Assembly (NCBI GenBank): GCA_001839685.1
Contig: MLAK01000593.1
Location: 69,299 to 133,298 of the forward strand
Reading direction: 5' to 3'
DNA length: 64,000 nucleotides
DNA from: Tritrichomonas foetus
Lineage: Eukaryota; Parabasalia; Tritrichomonadida; Tritrichomonadidae
Shown here in pieces: positions 51,084-61,164 of the stretch (position 1 is the stretch's first letter; the number at the start of each line of letters is the position of its first letter). The translations under genes were made by a program, and so were the position numbers. The notes beneath the pieces were generated by a model. It had not been told where the DNA came from. It made no database searches and saw nothing but the letters and a program-made list of their open reading frames with translations.

Positions 51084-51354
51084 TACGGCGAGATATAATT
51101 TTAATGAAGCTGAGATAACCAAAAAATTAAAAATTAACAAACAAATAGAAATTCCGTCTAAAACAAAGAAACCTTGAAGGAAATAAATCTACAGGATAAG
51201 ATACACAGGAGAAAATACTTCTTTACCAAAAAGAAAACAGCATTGTCGCCTTTGTGGTGGCGAAGGCCACAACTCCAAACGTCACACGCCGAAAGAAATA
51301 TTTGAAGCATTAAAAGAGCAACGAAATAAGAAAAATAAATTGAATGAAATGTAA
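51084..51354 (+). pseudogene. Transposase-like C-terminal fragment with zinc knuckle
   Basis: Frame reads YNFNEAEITKKLKINKQIEI, PSKTKKP, then in-frame TGA (51175) and TAA (51184), IYRIRYTGENTSLPKRKQ, and HCRLCGGEGHNSKRHTPKEI to the stop at 51352. C-x2-C-x4-H-x4-H is a zinc-knuckle arrangement as found at the C-terminus of MULE-type transposases. The proximal part is missing. It may belong to a different element inserted beside the Maverick fragment. Confidence 0.5.
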
Positions 51355-51420
51355 AAAAAATATTTAGGATATCAATAAAAAAATTAAATGTTAATTGTAT
51401 GTTATTTTCATTCAATCTTT

Positions 51421-51545
51421 TCCACTTTGATCACTCATTTTCATCTTTCTCTTGCATTTTTCATACTTCTCTTGTATTTTTAATACTTCTCCTGTATTTT
51501 TCATTCTTCTCTAGCATTTTTCATTCTTCTTCATTCTCTCTATTT
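51421..51545. repeat. TTTTTCATACTTCTCTTGTA tandem repeat
   Basis: About five imperfect units of 21-27 bases, pyrimidine-rich on the plus strand, directly followed by the right copy of the 39-base inverted repeat. Confidence 0.8.
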
Positions 51546-51546
51546 C

Positions 51547-51585
51547 TTTCTATATTCAATTCTCATAACTTTTATTTTCAATACT
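51547..51585 (-). repeat. 39-base inverted repeat, right copy
   Basis: Reverse complement of 48031-48069 with one mismatch. The two copies bracket the right-hand Maverick fragment. Confidence 0.85.
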
Positions 51586-51851
51586 TTTTTATCTTTCACC
51601 CATCGTTTTTGTAATTTATTATCGATCGAAGTGAAGTTTAAAAAGGAAATGAAGTGAATTCATGGAATGGTTTGATTTGAAAACAGTTTGCTGAATTTGA
51701 GAAGGTGCAAGAGACGAATTGAGAAAAAATAATTAATAAAAGCCGTTCATTGTATTCAATACAACAGAATGACTCTCAAAAAATTTACCTTTTCAAAAAT
51801 TCATGTCGATTTGAAATAATTCTGACTTCATTTCACTCCAACAAAAAAATC

Positions 51852-52283
51852 ATGTCAGATTTGGATAAAATAGTTCAGGAATTTAATAATTGTATACAAA
51901 ATGAGGAACATCTTATTGAAACAGTACAAAAAGATGATTTTAAACTAATTCGATTAAAAAATATTATAAGTCCCAAAAGAGAAAAATACATCATAATGCC
52001 ATTAGATATTGCATTAATAATCGAAAAGTAGGAGGATTTAGCAAAGACTTTTGACTTAATTCTTGATATCATAATCGATGACTATTTTACTCACGGAAAT
52101 TATTTTGAAAAGGTAATATATGTCATTTTACTTCTTTCCTATCAAAAGGATATTTCAAGATTTATATCTATTTTCCCATCATTTCCGATAGAATTTGAAT
52201 CATTAACTTTTCTGCAAAAAAGTGTCATTGTTCACTATATCTTTCCAATTTTTGAATATATCACTATATTCCACAAGAGATAA
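51852..52283 (+). pseudogene. Unknown short protein with one in-frame stop
   Basis: ATG 51852 starts MSDLDKIVQEFNNCIQNEEH; the frame is open for 143 codons to TAA 52281 except for TAG at 52029-52031. After the TAG it continues FDLILDIIIDDYFTHGNYFE and DISRFISIFPSFPIEFESL. Helical, acidic start; no recognised family. The reading suggests the 5' part of a longer trichomonad gene that has decayed, although a short intact protein interrupted by one error is possible. Confidence 0.4.
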
Positions 52284-52729
52284 AGGATACTATAGTACTT
52301 TTATCGAGGATGGTTTAGAAGAGTGATAGCAATACTTGAAAAGCGTATTCTTTCCTCTATTTGAGTTTCCATGTTATCAATAAATATGATAAAAACAACC
52401 AGAAGCGATAGCATGAATAATTTTCTTATCTTGATATATCTAGGAATAGATGGTGTTCAAAAACTTATTATTTTTATGATATAAGCCAAATTAATGGAAA
52501 AAATTCAGAGTATGAAAGAAAATGTTGAATGAAAGAAAGTGCCAGATGAACATTGAATTCTCCAAATGTTTTTATTTCTCGATCATGTAAAAGAAATAAT
52601 CATATTGTTTTTAATTAAATATTAATCTCTATTAGCGATGCATTTTTTTGACAAAAATTAAAAAGTAATAATATATATATATATAGAATATCATATATGA
52701 GAAATGAACAAAAATCGATTTGATGAACC

Positions 52730-52865
52730 GGGCCCTCAACCTTTAAATTGAGAGAAAGGTAATGAAATCAGTAGTTCGAATCTGTTTTTGAATACTGGGT
52801 CCCCAAAGCCGGTTCGAACCGGTTTTTGGCGTTGGGTCCCCGAGGATCGGTTCGTGGGCAGAGTT
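52730..52865 (-). repeat. GGGGACCCA..CAAAAACCGGTTCGAAC tandem repeat, right copy
   Basis: On the minus strand: GGGGACCCAACGCCAAAAAC followed by CGGTTCGAACC, then GGGGACCCAGTATTCAAAAA and CAGATTCGAAC. It matches the unit at 40046-40220 in inverted orientation but is more GC-rich and better preserved. Confidence 0.65.
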
Positions 52866-53436
52866 GAACTTAACATTTGGTTCGTTCATTTGAAGCAACA
52901 CAGTATTACTTTGGTTGTGAATAGCAATCAACTCTGCCAAGATAGTATCAATAGAAGACATATCTTTTATTGTTGATAAAAGTTCTTTGTTTTATTGAAC
53001 TAAGTCATCATTTTTGGCTAAAATAAAAAAATGACTATGAGTGTTGATTTCGTTTGCATTTAATTTTATTACATAAACTATTAAAGGTGCGTTGTCATAA
53101 TATCATTTATTTTTATCATAGACATGTATTTCTGACTTCACTTGCATAGAGATAACCAAATTAAAACAAAAGAATATTCTTAATGAATATCGAAGTGTCT
53201 GAAATCATTGATTTTAGTTTAATTTTGAAAGTTTTTCATAGTGGTCCTGAAGAGATAATGACTGACATTTTCCCATTTTACCCTTTGTTAGACCTTCACC
53301 TTATGTTTTGATTATTTCATTTGAAATAAGACTTCAACAAATTCGAAAAAAAGAATCCATTTGACATCTGTATTAATTGATGCTTAGTATTTATTGGATT
53401 TAAGAGAGAGAATGAATATTTCGATAGAAAATTTTA

Positions 53437-55440
53437 TTAAGGGAGTAGTACTACAAATTGAATGCAATTCTACGGTTTTTAAATTTGAAATGTTATATGA
53501 AAATATTAATATATAGAAATGGATAATTCGCTTTGAATGAGACATCATTTTATTTAATAAGCTTACAATCTATCGCATTATAAAATTAACATGTAAAAAC
53601 TAATATTATTATCGAGTTTATTTTCAATTATTGTTGTTTTTATTGATAATCCATTTTATAATTGTTGACGGAAAAAAGCCACAAAACACTCTTTCAAAAT
53701 TATTTCATGTTTTACACTATCATATTCATGATACGTGCAACTATAATCATTGTATATATAAATATCCGGTTATTTCACATAGAATTTACGATTTTTTTTT
53801 TTCATATAAATGTTGAAATTACTTTTTTATTCGGATTAATATATCTAAATTCATCTTTAGATCCATTTCAACGCTTCTTTTGCATTCTAAAAAACAAGCT
53901 TGGATGTATGAGAAAGAAAAAGCTCACAAANTTAAANAATAATTGAATGGCATCACTTCATCAAATNGATTCATCACAAAAATATAAATATCTTTTGATA
54001 GCAAATATAAATGAACTTATATTTTTCTTAAATATATGAAGATTATTCTTTAGATAGGATTTATAATAAAAANATCGAGATTCAAGAAATACCTGTAAAG
54101 TTTTAATNAGAAAANGATTTTAGAAAATGAAAAATCCAGATGATATGANAAACTTTTTCATATGAAACGATCATTTTTGATGAGATAAACGTGAATTTGA
54201 AGGTGAATAAAATTCTGTTAATACGTTTAAGTCATTGAATTTTTATGTTTTTATTTCTTCGATATTGGTCTAAATAAGATTGTTCAANATCCAATACTCT
54301 CCGAAGCTATTTAAAACTATTAACGCTTTTTAAAAANCGCAAAACATCAAAATCGATTTTTTTCCAAATTTCTCTATTTTGTTGAATATCGCTGTAATCT
54401 GTTCATTCTTGAAACATTGTAATGTACATATGCATATTCACCGGCAAGATTTGATTTATTCACATTTTTAATCAATCAAAAGAAAGATGCTATTTTATTC
54501 GTACTTNTCATTCAAAAATACATGATATAACNATNTCAAATTTACTACACATNTATATCAATCACAATATTTCATTTNATATCGAACAATCTCTATTACT
54601 TTGTGAAATGTATTTTTAATTTTTTGGAATTTTCTTTAAAATTTTGATTTAATTTCTTTTAAATATATTATATTGATTTACGGATTTGATACATGACTAT
54701 TTCCTATTAAAAATCTAATTTAACTGCTTTAAGACTCAATTTATAATAGAAAATTCTCAAATTGGTGCTAATTTCATCTATAACTCATGACCNTTGATTN
54801 GGATCTATGATNTCATCTGGNAAATTATATTGATGATCATGTCAACAAACTATTCCTTATGTGTGATGAAAATATTTTCCTTTTCTCACTTCAAAAAATC
54901 AATTGCATCATTTTTGTTTTTCCTCAAAAAAATTTACAGAATACTTTTTTTGTCACTTTTGTGATTTGAATGATTAAAGGTTGATTATGAGGTTAAATAA
55001 CCTCCTAATATCAAAAAAGTGATTATTTTTTTTAATTCTTTTTGCTTTTTCTATTGCATATTTCATGCAAATTTTAATTTAACTAACTAAAGCACATGAT
55101 GAAGAACAATATATATATTTTTGAAAAAAAGAGACTTTTTTGAAATNGAATCTTATTTCAAAAATGGGTCTGACGATTTTCTTTAAAATTTGTTATTTTT
55201 ATTTTTACTATGAATCCAATATGATATCAACTTTTGAAAAAAATTGTAGGAACAGTTTTAGAGATCAAATTGTATCTGCATACTTTTTGAATAAATGTTC
55301 ATTCCGATGTTCAATTCATCAACTTCATGGTCATATCTTCCTTTTTCATCATTACAAACTATTTGACGGAACAAAGGAATCCCATCAAAAATCAAAAATA
55401 AAAATTTGTGAGCATTTGGCGGTTGATACTACTCCCTTAA
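53437..55440. mobile_element. Possible 2-kb DNA transposon remnant bounded by TTAAGGGAGTAGTA
   Basis: TTAAGGGAGTAGTA at 53437-53450 and its perfect inverse at 55427-55440. The interior has no recognisable transposase; the open frame at 55140-55448 is not convincing. Terminal identity is only 14 bases and AT-rich context weakens it. Confidence 0.35.
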
Positions 55441-55547
55441 TCAAATAATTTTTATTAATACATTTTTATACAATTTAGCCAATTTTCTAGTGAAATAATG
55501 TTTGGCATTTTTTTTATTTTTTTTTTTTTTTTGCTCAATAATACGTT

Positions 55548-56786
55548 TTATTGTGGATCTTTGCGGGACCCAGATTCAAATAATTCAATAAATTTATTTC
55601 GAATGCAGTTCAGATCTAAATCATTATTCGATAGATAAAGATTATATTCATCATTTGTCAAATTTCGCAAACTTTGAATTAATTTGCAATTTAGATTTTT
55701 ATTTTTATTTTCGTTTTTTTTGATTGCATCTGTGAATGCGTCAATTGTAGTTTGATTTCCATAAAAATGTTCTGATAAAAAAACTGTTTGAAGAATGCCA
55801 ATATCAAGATTTGCTAAAATCGAAGATTCAGCAAATAAATTAGCATGGGAAGCAATATATCGTATATTTGGTTGAATTCCACAGCCAAATTTATATGTAA
55901 GCTTTATTCCATTAATTGCATTCTGTACGTTTAATAAATTATAATAATCATCTTCAAGGAATTCTAAAAAAGAATCAATTTCTAAAAAAGCTGACATCAA
56001 ATACAGAAAAAGTGGATCATACGAATTTTCTATGAATTTTAAAGGTTTACCCCAAAGAAGATCATAGATTGGTTTAAAATTACCTTTTATAGGACAAAGC
56101 GTTATTTTTTTTAACTTTGGATCTTTTAAAAGTTCTTTTCTGATAGTTCCTGAAACAGCAGAACTAATAATTGGATTGACAAAATATTTTTTATCTTCGT
56201 GAATTAATTTAAGCATGTGCTTTTTTTGAGAAGAATTTTCATTAACAAATTTTGAGAATGCAGAAACTTTTGGAGTTTTATTCTCTGGAAAAACTCCAAA
56301 ATGTTGAACTGAGTAAGAATATTTATTGACAACAAAACATGGATTCTCAGCTATTGCTTCATCCAGTTTTTCTTTTGACTCAAAAATAGCTGTGTAAAAA
56401 GGCTTATCCAAGGAATAAACTGTGCCGAGCCTGAGTGCTCCATATTTTTCGAAAAAATTCATGATAAATTCTTTCGATAAATGCGAATAATCGCCCAAAA
56501 TTATGGCGGTTGGATATAATTCGTGAAAAGTATTTAAATGAATAACATCAACGAGCCTTTTGTCGATTTCAATTGATTGATTCTTTGCGTCTGAAATACT
56601 TTCCGCTGATTTTTGATCTTTGAAAGAAACAAATACCGAATTGAGTCGAATTTTTTGATTCATATAATAATAAGATAAAAATTTGACTTTCGAGACTGAG
56701 CCAAAGCGCTCTAAGCTCATAACTATTATGCTTTTTTTGGTATCTACTGGAATATTGTTGATCAAAACAGTCTGGTTGCTTATCAT
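55548..56786 (-). CDS. Protein with two RRM-like domains and a BTB-like region
   Basis: 412 residues from ATG complement(56784..56786). Residues 5-82 fit an RNA-recognition-motif fold: TVLINNIPVDTKKSIIVMSL as RNP2-containing strand and helix, FGSVSKVKFLSYY, and LNSVFVSFKDQKSAESI in place of RNP1. Residues about 90-165 repeat the pattern (TAIILGDYSHLSKEFIMNFF, YGALRLGTVYSL, FYTAIFESKEKLDEAI). The C-terminal 200 residues are helical; IYDLLWGKPLKFIENSYDPL resembles the end of a BTB fold. The RNP aromatics are weakly kept, so RNA binding is uncertain. This combination recurs in trichomonad families of unknown function. Frame intact. Confidence 0.65.
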   Translation of the reverse strand: MISNQTVLINNIPVDTKKSIIVMSLERFGSVSKVKFLSYYYMNQKIRLNSVFVSFKDQKSAESISDAKNQSIEIDKRLVDVIHLNTFHELYPTAIILGDYSHLSKEFIMNFFEKYGALRLGTVYSLDKPFYTAIFESKEKLDEAIAENPCFVVNKYSYSVQHFGVFPENKTPKVSAFSKFVNENSSQKKHMLKLIHEDKKYFVNPIISSAVSGTIRKELLKDPKLKKITLCPIKGNFKPIYDLLWGKPLKFIENSYDPLFLYLMSAFLEIDSFLEFLEDDYYNLLNVQNAINGIKLTYKFGCGIQPNIRYIASHANLFAESSILANLDIGILQTVFLSEHFYGNQTTIDAFTDAIKKNENKNKNLNCKLIQSLRNLTNDEYNLYLSNNDLDLNCIRNKFIELFESGSRKDPQ

Positions 56787-57490
56787 TTTTAATAATAGAA
56801 GCTCTTCAATATTTTCAATTAATAAATGGACGTATGAAACACAATTTTACTATCATGATTGCCATAAAAAGTTTGAATATTTATTTTACACCGACTTATT
56901 ATCTTTTCAATAAGTTTCGGCCAAAAAAAAAATCATTGAAACTTTGAAGATTCATCATCATAATCAAATGATAAAATTTTGGTAAATGTCATAAACATGT
57001 TCCAAAAAGACTATAATCTTTGGGTAACCAGGTTGTACCACAAATTATAGAATTACTCTATTATTTGTCATTTAATCAATTACTGTTGGAAATCTCCACA
57101 CTACTTGTTCTAGATATTGGAATATTTAATTTCACCTAATTATCAGGGAAATTTAAGCAGAATGTCATTTAATCCACCAAAATTTACTTCACTTGCCACA
57201 TCACTGAAAAATGGAAAAGTAATGTGATATTACATCAGATACAGAGATAAATACCTCTAATTAAATTGCACACTATAGTAGAGCAAAAAAAAACTTCCTT
57301 GGAATATATTTTTTTTAAATTTGTTAAAGAAATAAAAGTGTTTTTAGAGATTGAACAAATCGAAACCTGACGAAAATGAAACTCAGTCACAACAGGTGAA
57401 TTTTTATTTGATCACATTTTTACAAAAAAAATGAATCATTAGAGATTAAAAATAAAATCGATTACCAAATATATATAAGAAATCTAACTT
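56787..57490. other. Intergenic region
   Basis: AT-rich, no coding potential or recognisable repeat. It separates the RRM-like gene from the 3' end of the ankyrin gene. Confidence 0.6.
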
Positions 57491-58283
57491 TTATTGAGCT
57501 GTAGTTTCTGTTACTGCAAGAAGTTCATACATATCTGTTAATCCATTTTCATTTGCATAATCTGCTGGTGTATAATAAATGAAAATAGTTTTACACCTTG
57601 ACTATCTTTTGCATATACATTGGCGCCATTTTCAAGGAGAAATTTCACAGCATCAATGTTATTCCATTGTACAGCATAGTGTAAGGCAGTTTGATAAATA
57701 CATAACAATCAACACCATAAGTAAAAAAAGAACGTCATTTAAAAAAATAAGAAAATAGAATCTGCATGATGGATATTAGCATGATTTTGAATAAGTAAAC
57801 GAAGAATATCGACATTACTTGATTCTACAGCATAATGAAGTGGTGAGCTAATAATAATTGTTCAAAACTGTAAGATGAATATGTTTTCAAACTCGAAAAA
57901 AATGATTCAATAAACATTCAACGTATTTACATCTTCTCCTAAATCCACAAGTCTTTTAGCGATTTCATATTTTCCATATCTACATGCAAAATGAAGTGGT
58001 GTATTATATAAAAATGAAAGTAACATCAAAACGAAAATAATGAAGAAACGAGATCTGCATAATATGTAGTCGCACCTTTTTCAACTAGGTAATCAAAACA
58101 TTGCACACTACCATATGCGGCACAAACACATAGAAAAGGAACTGTTGTGTAAGGTCTATCAGCAATTCGAAAATTTTCTACGCGCGAGTTTGCATTCATT
58201 AAAGCGGGAACTAAGTGCTGAAGGGCGTCTAAGTCATCTTTGATACAAGCTTGAAGTGCTGCTTCATTATTCAGTCTTTGCAT
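57491..58283 (-). pseudogene. Ankyrin-repeat gene interrupted at the same point in every repeat
   Basis: ATG complement(58281..58283) starts MQRLNNEAALQACIKDDLDA. Ankyrin units follow: FLCVCAAYGSVQCFDYLVEK GATTYYAD, TPLHFACRYGKYEIAKRLVD, SPLHYAVESSNVDILRLLIQ, TALHYAVQWNNIDAVKFLLE and TPADYANENGLTDMYELLAV, stop TAA at 57491. Between consecutive units, at the loop just before TPLH, lie AT-rich, T-run-containing inserts of about 47, 65, 65 and 21 bases with stops in most. The ankyrin coding pieces themselves look undamaged. Either short unannotated introns (ends such as GTTTAT...ATTAG at 57915-57848 fit GT/AG only for one of them), or programmed or inserted sequence, or a peculiar pseudogene. 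Ankyrin proteins are generic binding scaffolds. Confidence 0.6.
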
Positions 58284-58428
58284 GAAAAAATAATATTAGA
58301 ATTTTCTGATTTTAATTGGTCTTTTATTCTCAATTAAAAACCAAATTATCAAAGAAAAAGTTAACATCTTGTAGGCCAAATACAATGCTGTTATGGCCAA
58401 ATCAAAATTCATCTGATTAATCCTCTTC

Positions 58429-60972
58429 ATGAGTGAACAGCAAACTGCAAATGTGGATATTAATCAAATACTAAACGAAATGAATCAGCTCGCACACCAA
58501 CTCCAAAATCCCAGAGTTATCGAATTAAAAAATTTTATTCATAATCTTGGCTTGGAACAAGCATTAGCAATTTGTTCAAAATCTATGGAAACTAACTCTC
58601 ATCCAAATGTTCAATATCTTGTTTTTACTAATCTTGCATCACTTCTTCATCCAAACATTCCACCAGCACTTTTGCAGAATTTATTAAATTCATTATTACC
58701 AATGGCAATAACTGTTAATGTAAGAGTTATTAAAATTGCTCTTTTTAGGTGTATTTCATTATCATTTTATCACCTTCTGTCGCCAGAAACACTTCCAATT
58801 GTAAAACCAATGATATCACAATTAGGCGAGTCCGTGGTCATATTTTTATCAGAGTTAACTCATGTTCTTAACCAAGCACTTGATGTACCAATGCAATCAC
58901 AGAAAAATTTCGAAATATTAGTGAATATCTTTCCCGAATATTTTCCAATTGTTATTGATCAATTTTTTGCCAATCCTTCTATTAATAATTACGATATTTT
59001 AAATTTTTACTTAACTAAACTCCAAAAACCTGCAATTGAAGCATTAACAGCTATGTTCGAAAATCCAACCCCATTTGATGTAAATTCTTTTGTGAGCCAG
59101 ATACAGAATATTTTGAATTCTAAAATTACTGGAATTATTCCAGTATTTTTAAATAATGCAACAATTAATGATTCTCGAACTAATGTTCTAAAATTCTTTT
59201 CTGATTCTGTAAATTATGGAATTGATCCAGCCAATGTCTTAACGATCTTAAATGCTTTTTTAAGTGCACCTGTTGATCTTGGCATTGTTCAATCTATGTG
59301 TGAAATGATTCGTCGTGTTTTTATTTCGATTCCACAGGTTTTTAATGACATTACTTTTAATTATTTAGCAGGTGTTTGTTTAGAATTAGCTAAAAATTAT
59401 TGTTTAGATGAACTTGATACTGCATTAAATACACTTTCATACATTTTTGCTAAATTATATGATATGGCAATGACTCCATCTGATCCAAAATTTGCAGAAT
59501 TAATAAAACAGTTATTACAGCTACTTATTCGGCCACACCCCAGTTCTTTAGCTCCAAAAAATTCAATAGATAATAATGGGGGAAATAATGGAGAAAACAG
59601 TGAAGAAGAAAGTGATAATGAATTTGAAGATGATGAGAGGGAAATTGAAAATGAAAAAAGAGAAAATATTATTGAAAATTTAGTATTTTTAACACGAGAT
59701 AATCCAATTCCTTCACTTCAAATAGTATCTGAAGCATTTAATGCACATGTTGACTGCTATGCAAGTGAATGGGTGTTAATGCTTCTTAATCAGTTCTTAC
59801 AACTTTTTACTGATTTTGAAAACGAGGAAGTTTTGAATGTAACTGCGACAATTCTTACAAATATTTTAGCATCATCAGTAATTGGCAATTTTGCAACTTC
59901 TTCTCCAATGATTGCTTCTTTAATTTGTGATTCATTTATTAAGCTTCCTGTTAATAATGAAGGCATAAAAGCCTTCCATCTTGCTATGTCTGTTTATCCA
60001 TCTTGCGATTTTGTTATGGAAAAAGCAATCGTTCTTGCTATGAGGTATAAATTTACCATGGACCAAATTCCAAGAAATGCACCATTATCACCAAAAATAT
60101 TATCACTTATTGTAAAATTAGCACCAACACCGAGTGTTGTTGAATGGATTAACAACTTAATGAATAGTCCAAATTTAAATGATTTACAAGTAGCTGCATC
60201 GTTAATCTTTGGTCTTCAAAGAGCCAATATTGAATTTGATTCTACTCCTTATGCACTTGCTTTATATCAGAAAGAATTATTTGCAGAGGCATTGAAAATA
60301 AGTAGGAAAGACCCAGTTGCTTGTTCCCAAATCATTGATGCTGCTTCACAACATCATTATGAAACAGATGTTCAGCAGCGAATTATTTTAAATGCTATTC
60401 GATCTGCAACAGAAATCTGTTTTGGGCCATTGACAGAAAAAGTACTACTTTTCGCAAACCTGACTGGAAACACAGATATGAAAATTTTTAATTCTATATC
60501 GAAATTATTTTTACAGCATAAGGAAAATATAATAATGAGAATTTCTGAAGCAAATTTAACTGATCAATCCCTTTTCATTTTGAAGAACTTACTTCAAAAT
60601 TTAATAACATATGAACTCACACCTTATAATTTATTGTCTCAGCTATTTACATCATTGCTGTTTAGTTTTGAAAGAATATTTCCAATGCTCGATGATGAAT
60701 TCTGGCTATTAGCAATGAAATATATGATGGAGCATGATCCTTCAATATTAAGTGATTCACCAGATATACTTTTCCAGTTTGCGAACGCTGATTTCGAAAG
60801 ATACAAAAAACTCATGTTTACTGTGATTTCCCAGGTGACTGATACAGCTGCTCCTTTAATGGATTATCTTCATGATAAAATAGATCAAGACACTCCTGAG
60901 AAAAGAAGATTATATAGCAGCAAACTATATTGTGTTTATAAGGCTTATGCTTATTATAGAAGTTTTGTGTAA
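58429..60972 (+). CDS. HEAT-repeat karyopherin-like (exportin-type) protein
   Basis: 847 residues, entirely helical except for an acidic, Asn-rich insert at about 378-408 (NNGENSEEESDNEFEDDERE). The N-terminus (ILNEMNQLAHQLQNPRVIEL, LEQALAICSKSMETNSHPNV, QYLVFTNLASLL) has the spacing and character of the importin-beta/exportin N-terminal HEAT repeats that contact Ran. HEAT-like units continue to the C-terminus (DDEFWLLAMKYMMEHDPSIL). An acidic loop in mid-protein is common in karyopherins. I infer a Ran-dependent nuclear transport receptor but cannot name cargo or ortholog. Frame intact, start ATG clear. Confidence 0.6.
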   Translation: MSEQQTANVDINQILNEMNQLAHQLQNPRVIELKNFIHNLGLEQALAICSKSMETNSHPNVQYLVFTNLASLLHPNIPPALLQNLLNSLLPMAITVNVRVIKIALFRCISLSFYHLLSPETLPIVKPMISQLGESVVIFLSELTHVLNQALDVPMQSQKNFEILVNIFPEYFPIVIDQFFANPSINNYDILNFYLTKLQKPAIEALTAMFENPTPFDVNSFVSQIQNILNSKITGIIPVFLNNATINDSRTNVLKFFSDSVNYGIDPANVLTILNAFLSAPVDLGIVQSMCEMIRRVFISIPQVFNDITFNYLAGVCLELAKNYCLDELDTALNTLSYIFAKLYDMAMTPSDPKFAELIKQLLQLLIRPHPSSLAPKNSIDNNGGNNGENSEEESDNEFEDDEREIENEKRENIIENLVFLTRDNPIPSLQIVSEAFNAHVDCYASEWVLMLLNQFLQLFTDFENEEVLNVTATILTNILASSVIGNFATSSPMIASLICDSFIKLPVNNEGIKAFHLAMSVYPSCDFVMEKAIVLAMRYKFTMDQIPRNAPLSPKILSLIVKLAPTPSVVEWINNLMNSPNLNDLQVAASLIFGLQRANIEFDSTPYALALYQKELFAEALKISRKDPVACSQIIDAASQHHYETDVQQRIILNAIRSATEICFGPLTEKVLLFANLTGNTDMKIFNSISKLFLQHKENIIMRISEANLTDQSLFILKNLLQNLITYELTPYNLLSQLFTSLLFSFERIFPMLDDEFWLLAMKYMMEHDPSILSDSPDILFQFANADFERYKKLMFTVISQVTDTAAPLMDYLHDKIDQDTPEKRRLYSSKLYCVYKAYAYYRSFV

Positions 60973-61164
60973 TAAAATATTCATTCTATATTTGTATTAT
61001 AGATATTTTTATCCATAAATAGATGTATATAGCAAGTTGATTTGATCATATGATTTCTATTCAATAAAATAGATCTGTGATACTTACTAGATATATAATT
61101 GTGGATTTCTTTGCCGGTTTAGGTTATTTTAAAGGTCAAAAAAGTCACTTAACCACTTTTTGAG

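Larger units (their letters stand above)
52284..55547. other. Long AT-rich region, poorly resolved
   Basis: No intact gene. It holds the right GTTCGAACC repeat (52730-52865), a possible 72-codon minus frame (52743-52961) whose first 37 residues look native before it runs into that repeat, a pair of 14-base inverted repeats at 53437 and 55427, a T run at 55508-55532, and about 20 isolated N bases between 53930 and 55146. Confidence 0.55.

Noticed and set aside
52720..52870. tRNA gene suggested by GGTTCGAACC
   Set aside because: The B-box-like core recurs several times in tandem and no acceptor stem, D arm or A box at the right distance can be drawn.
53662..53946. Membrane-protein C-terminus with an NSSLDPF motif resembling the end of a seven-helix receptor
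   Set aside because: Short AT-rich frame in an N-rich region; hydrophobicity is expected from T-rich codons and one motif match is not enough.
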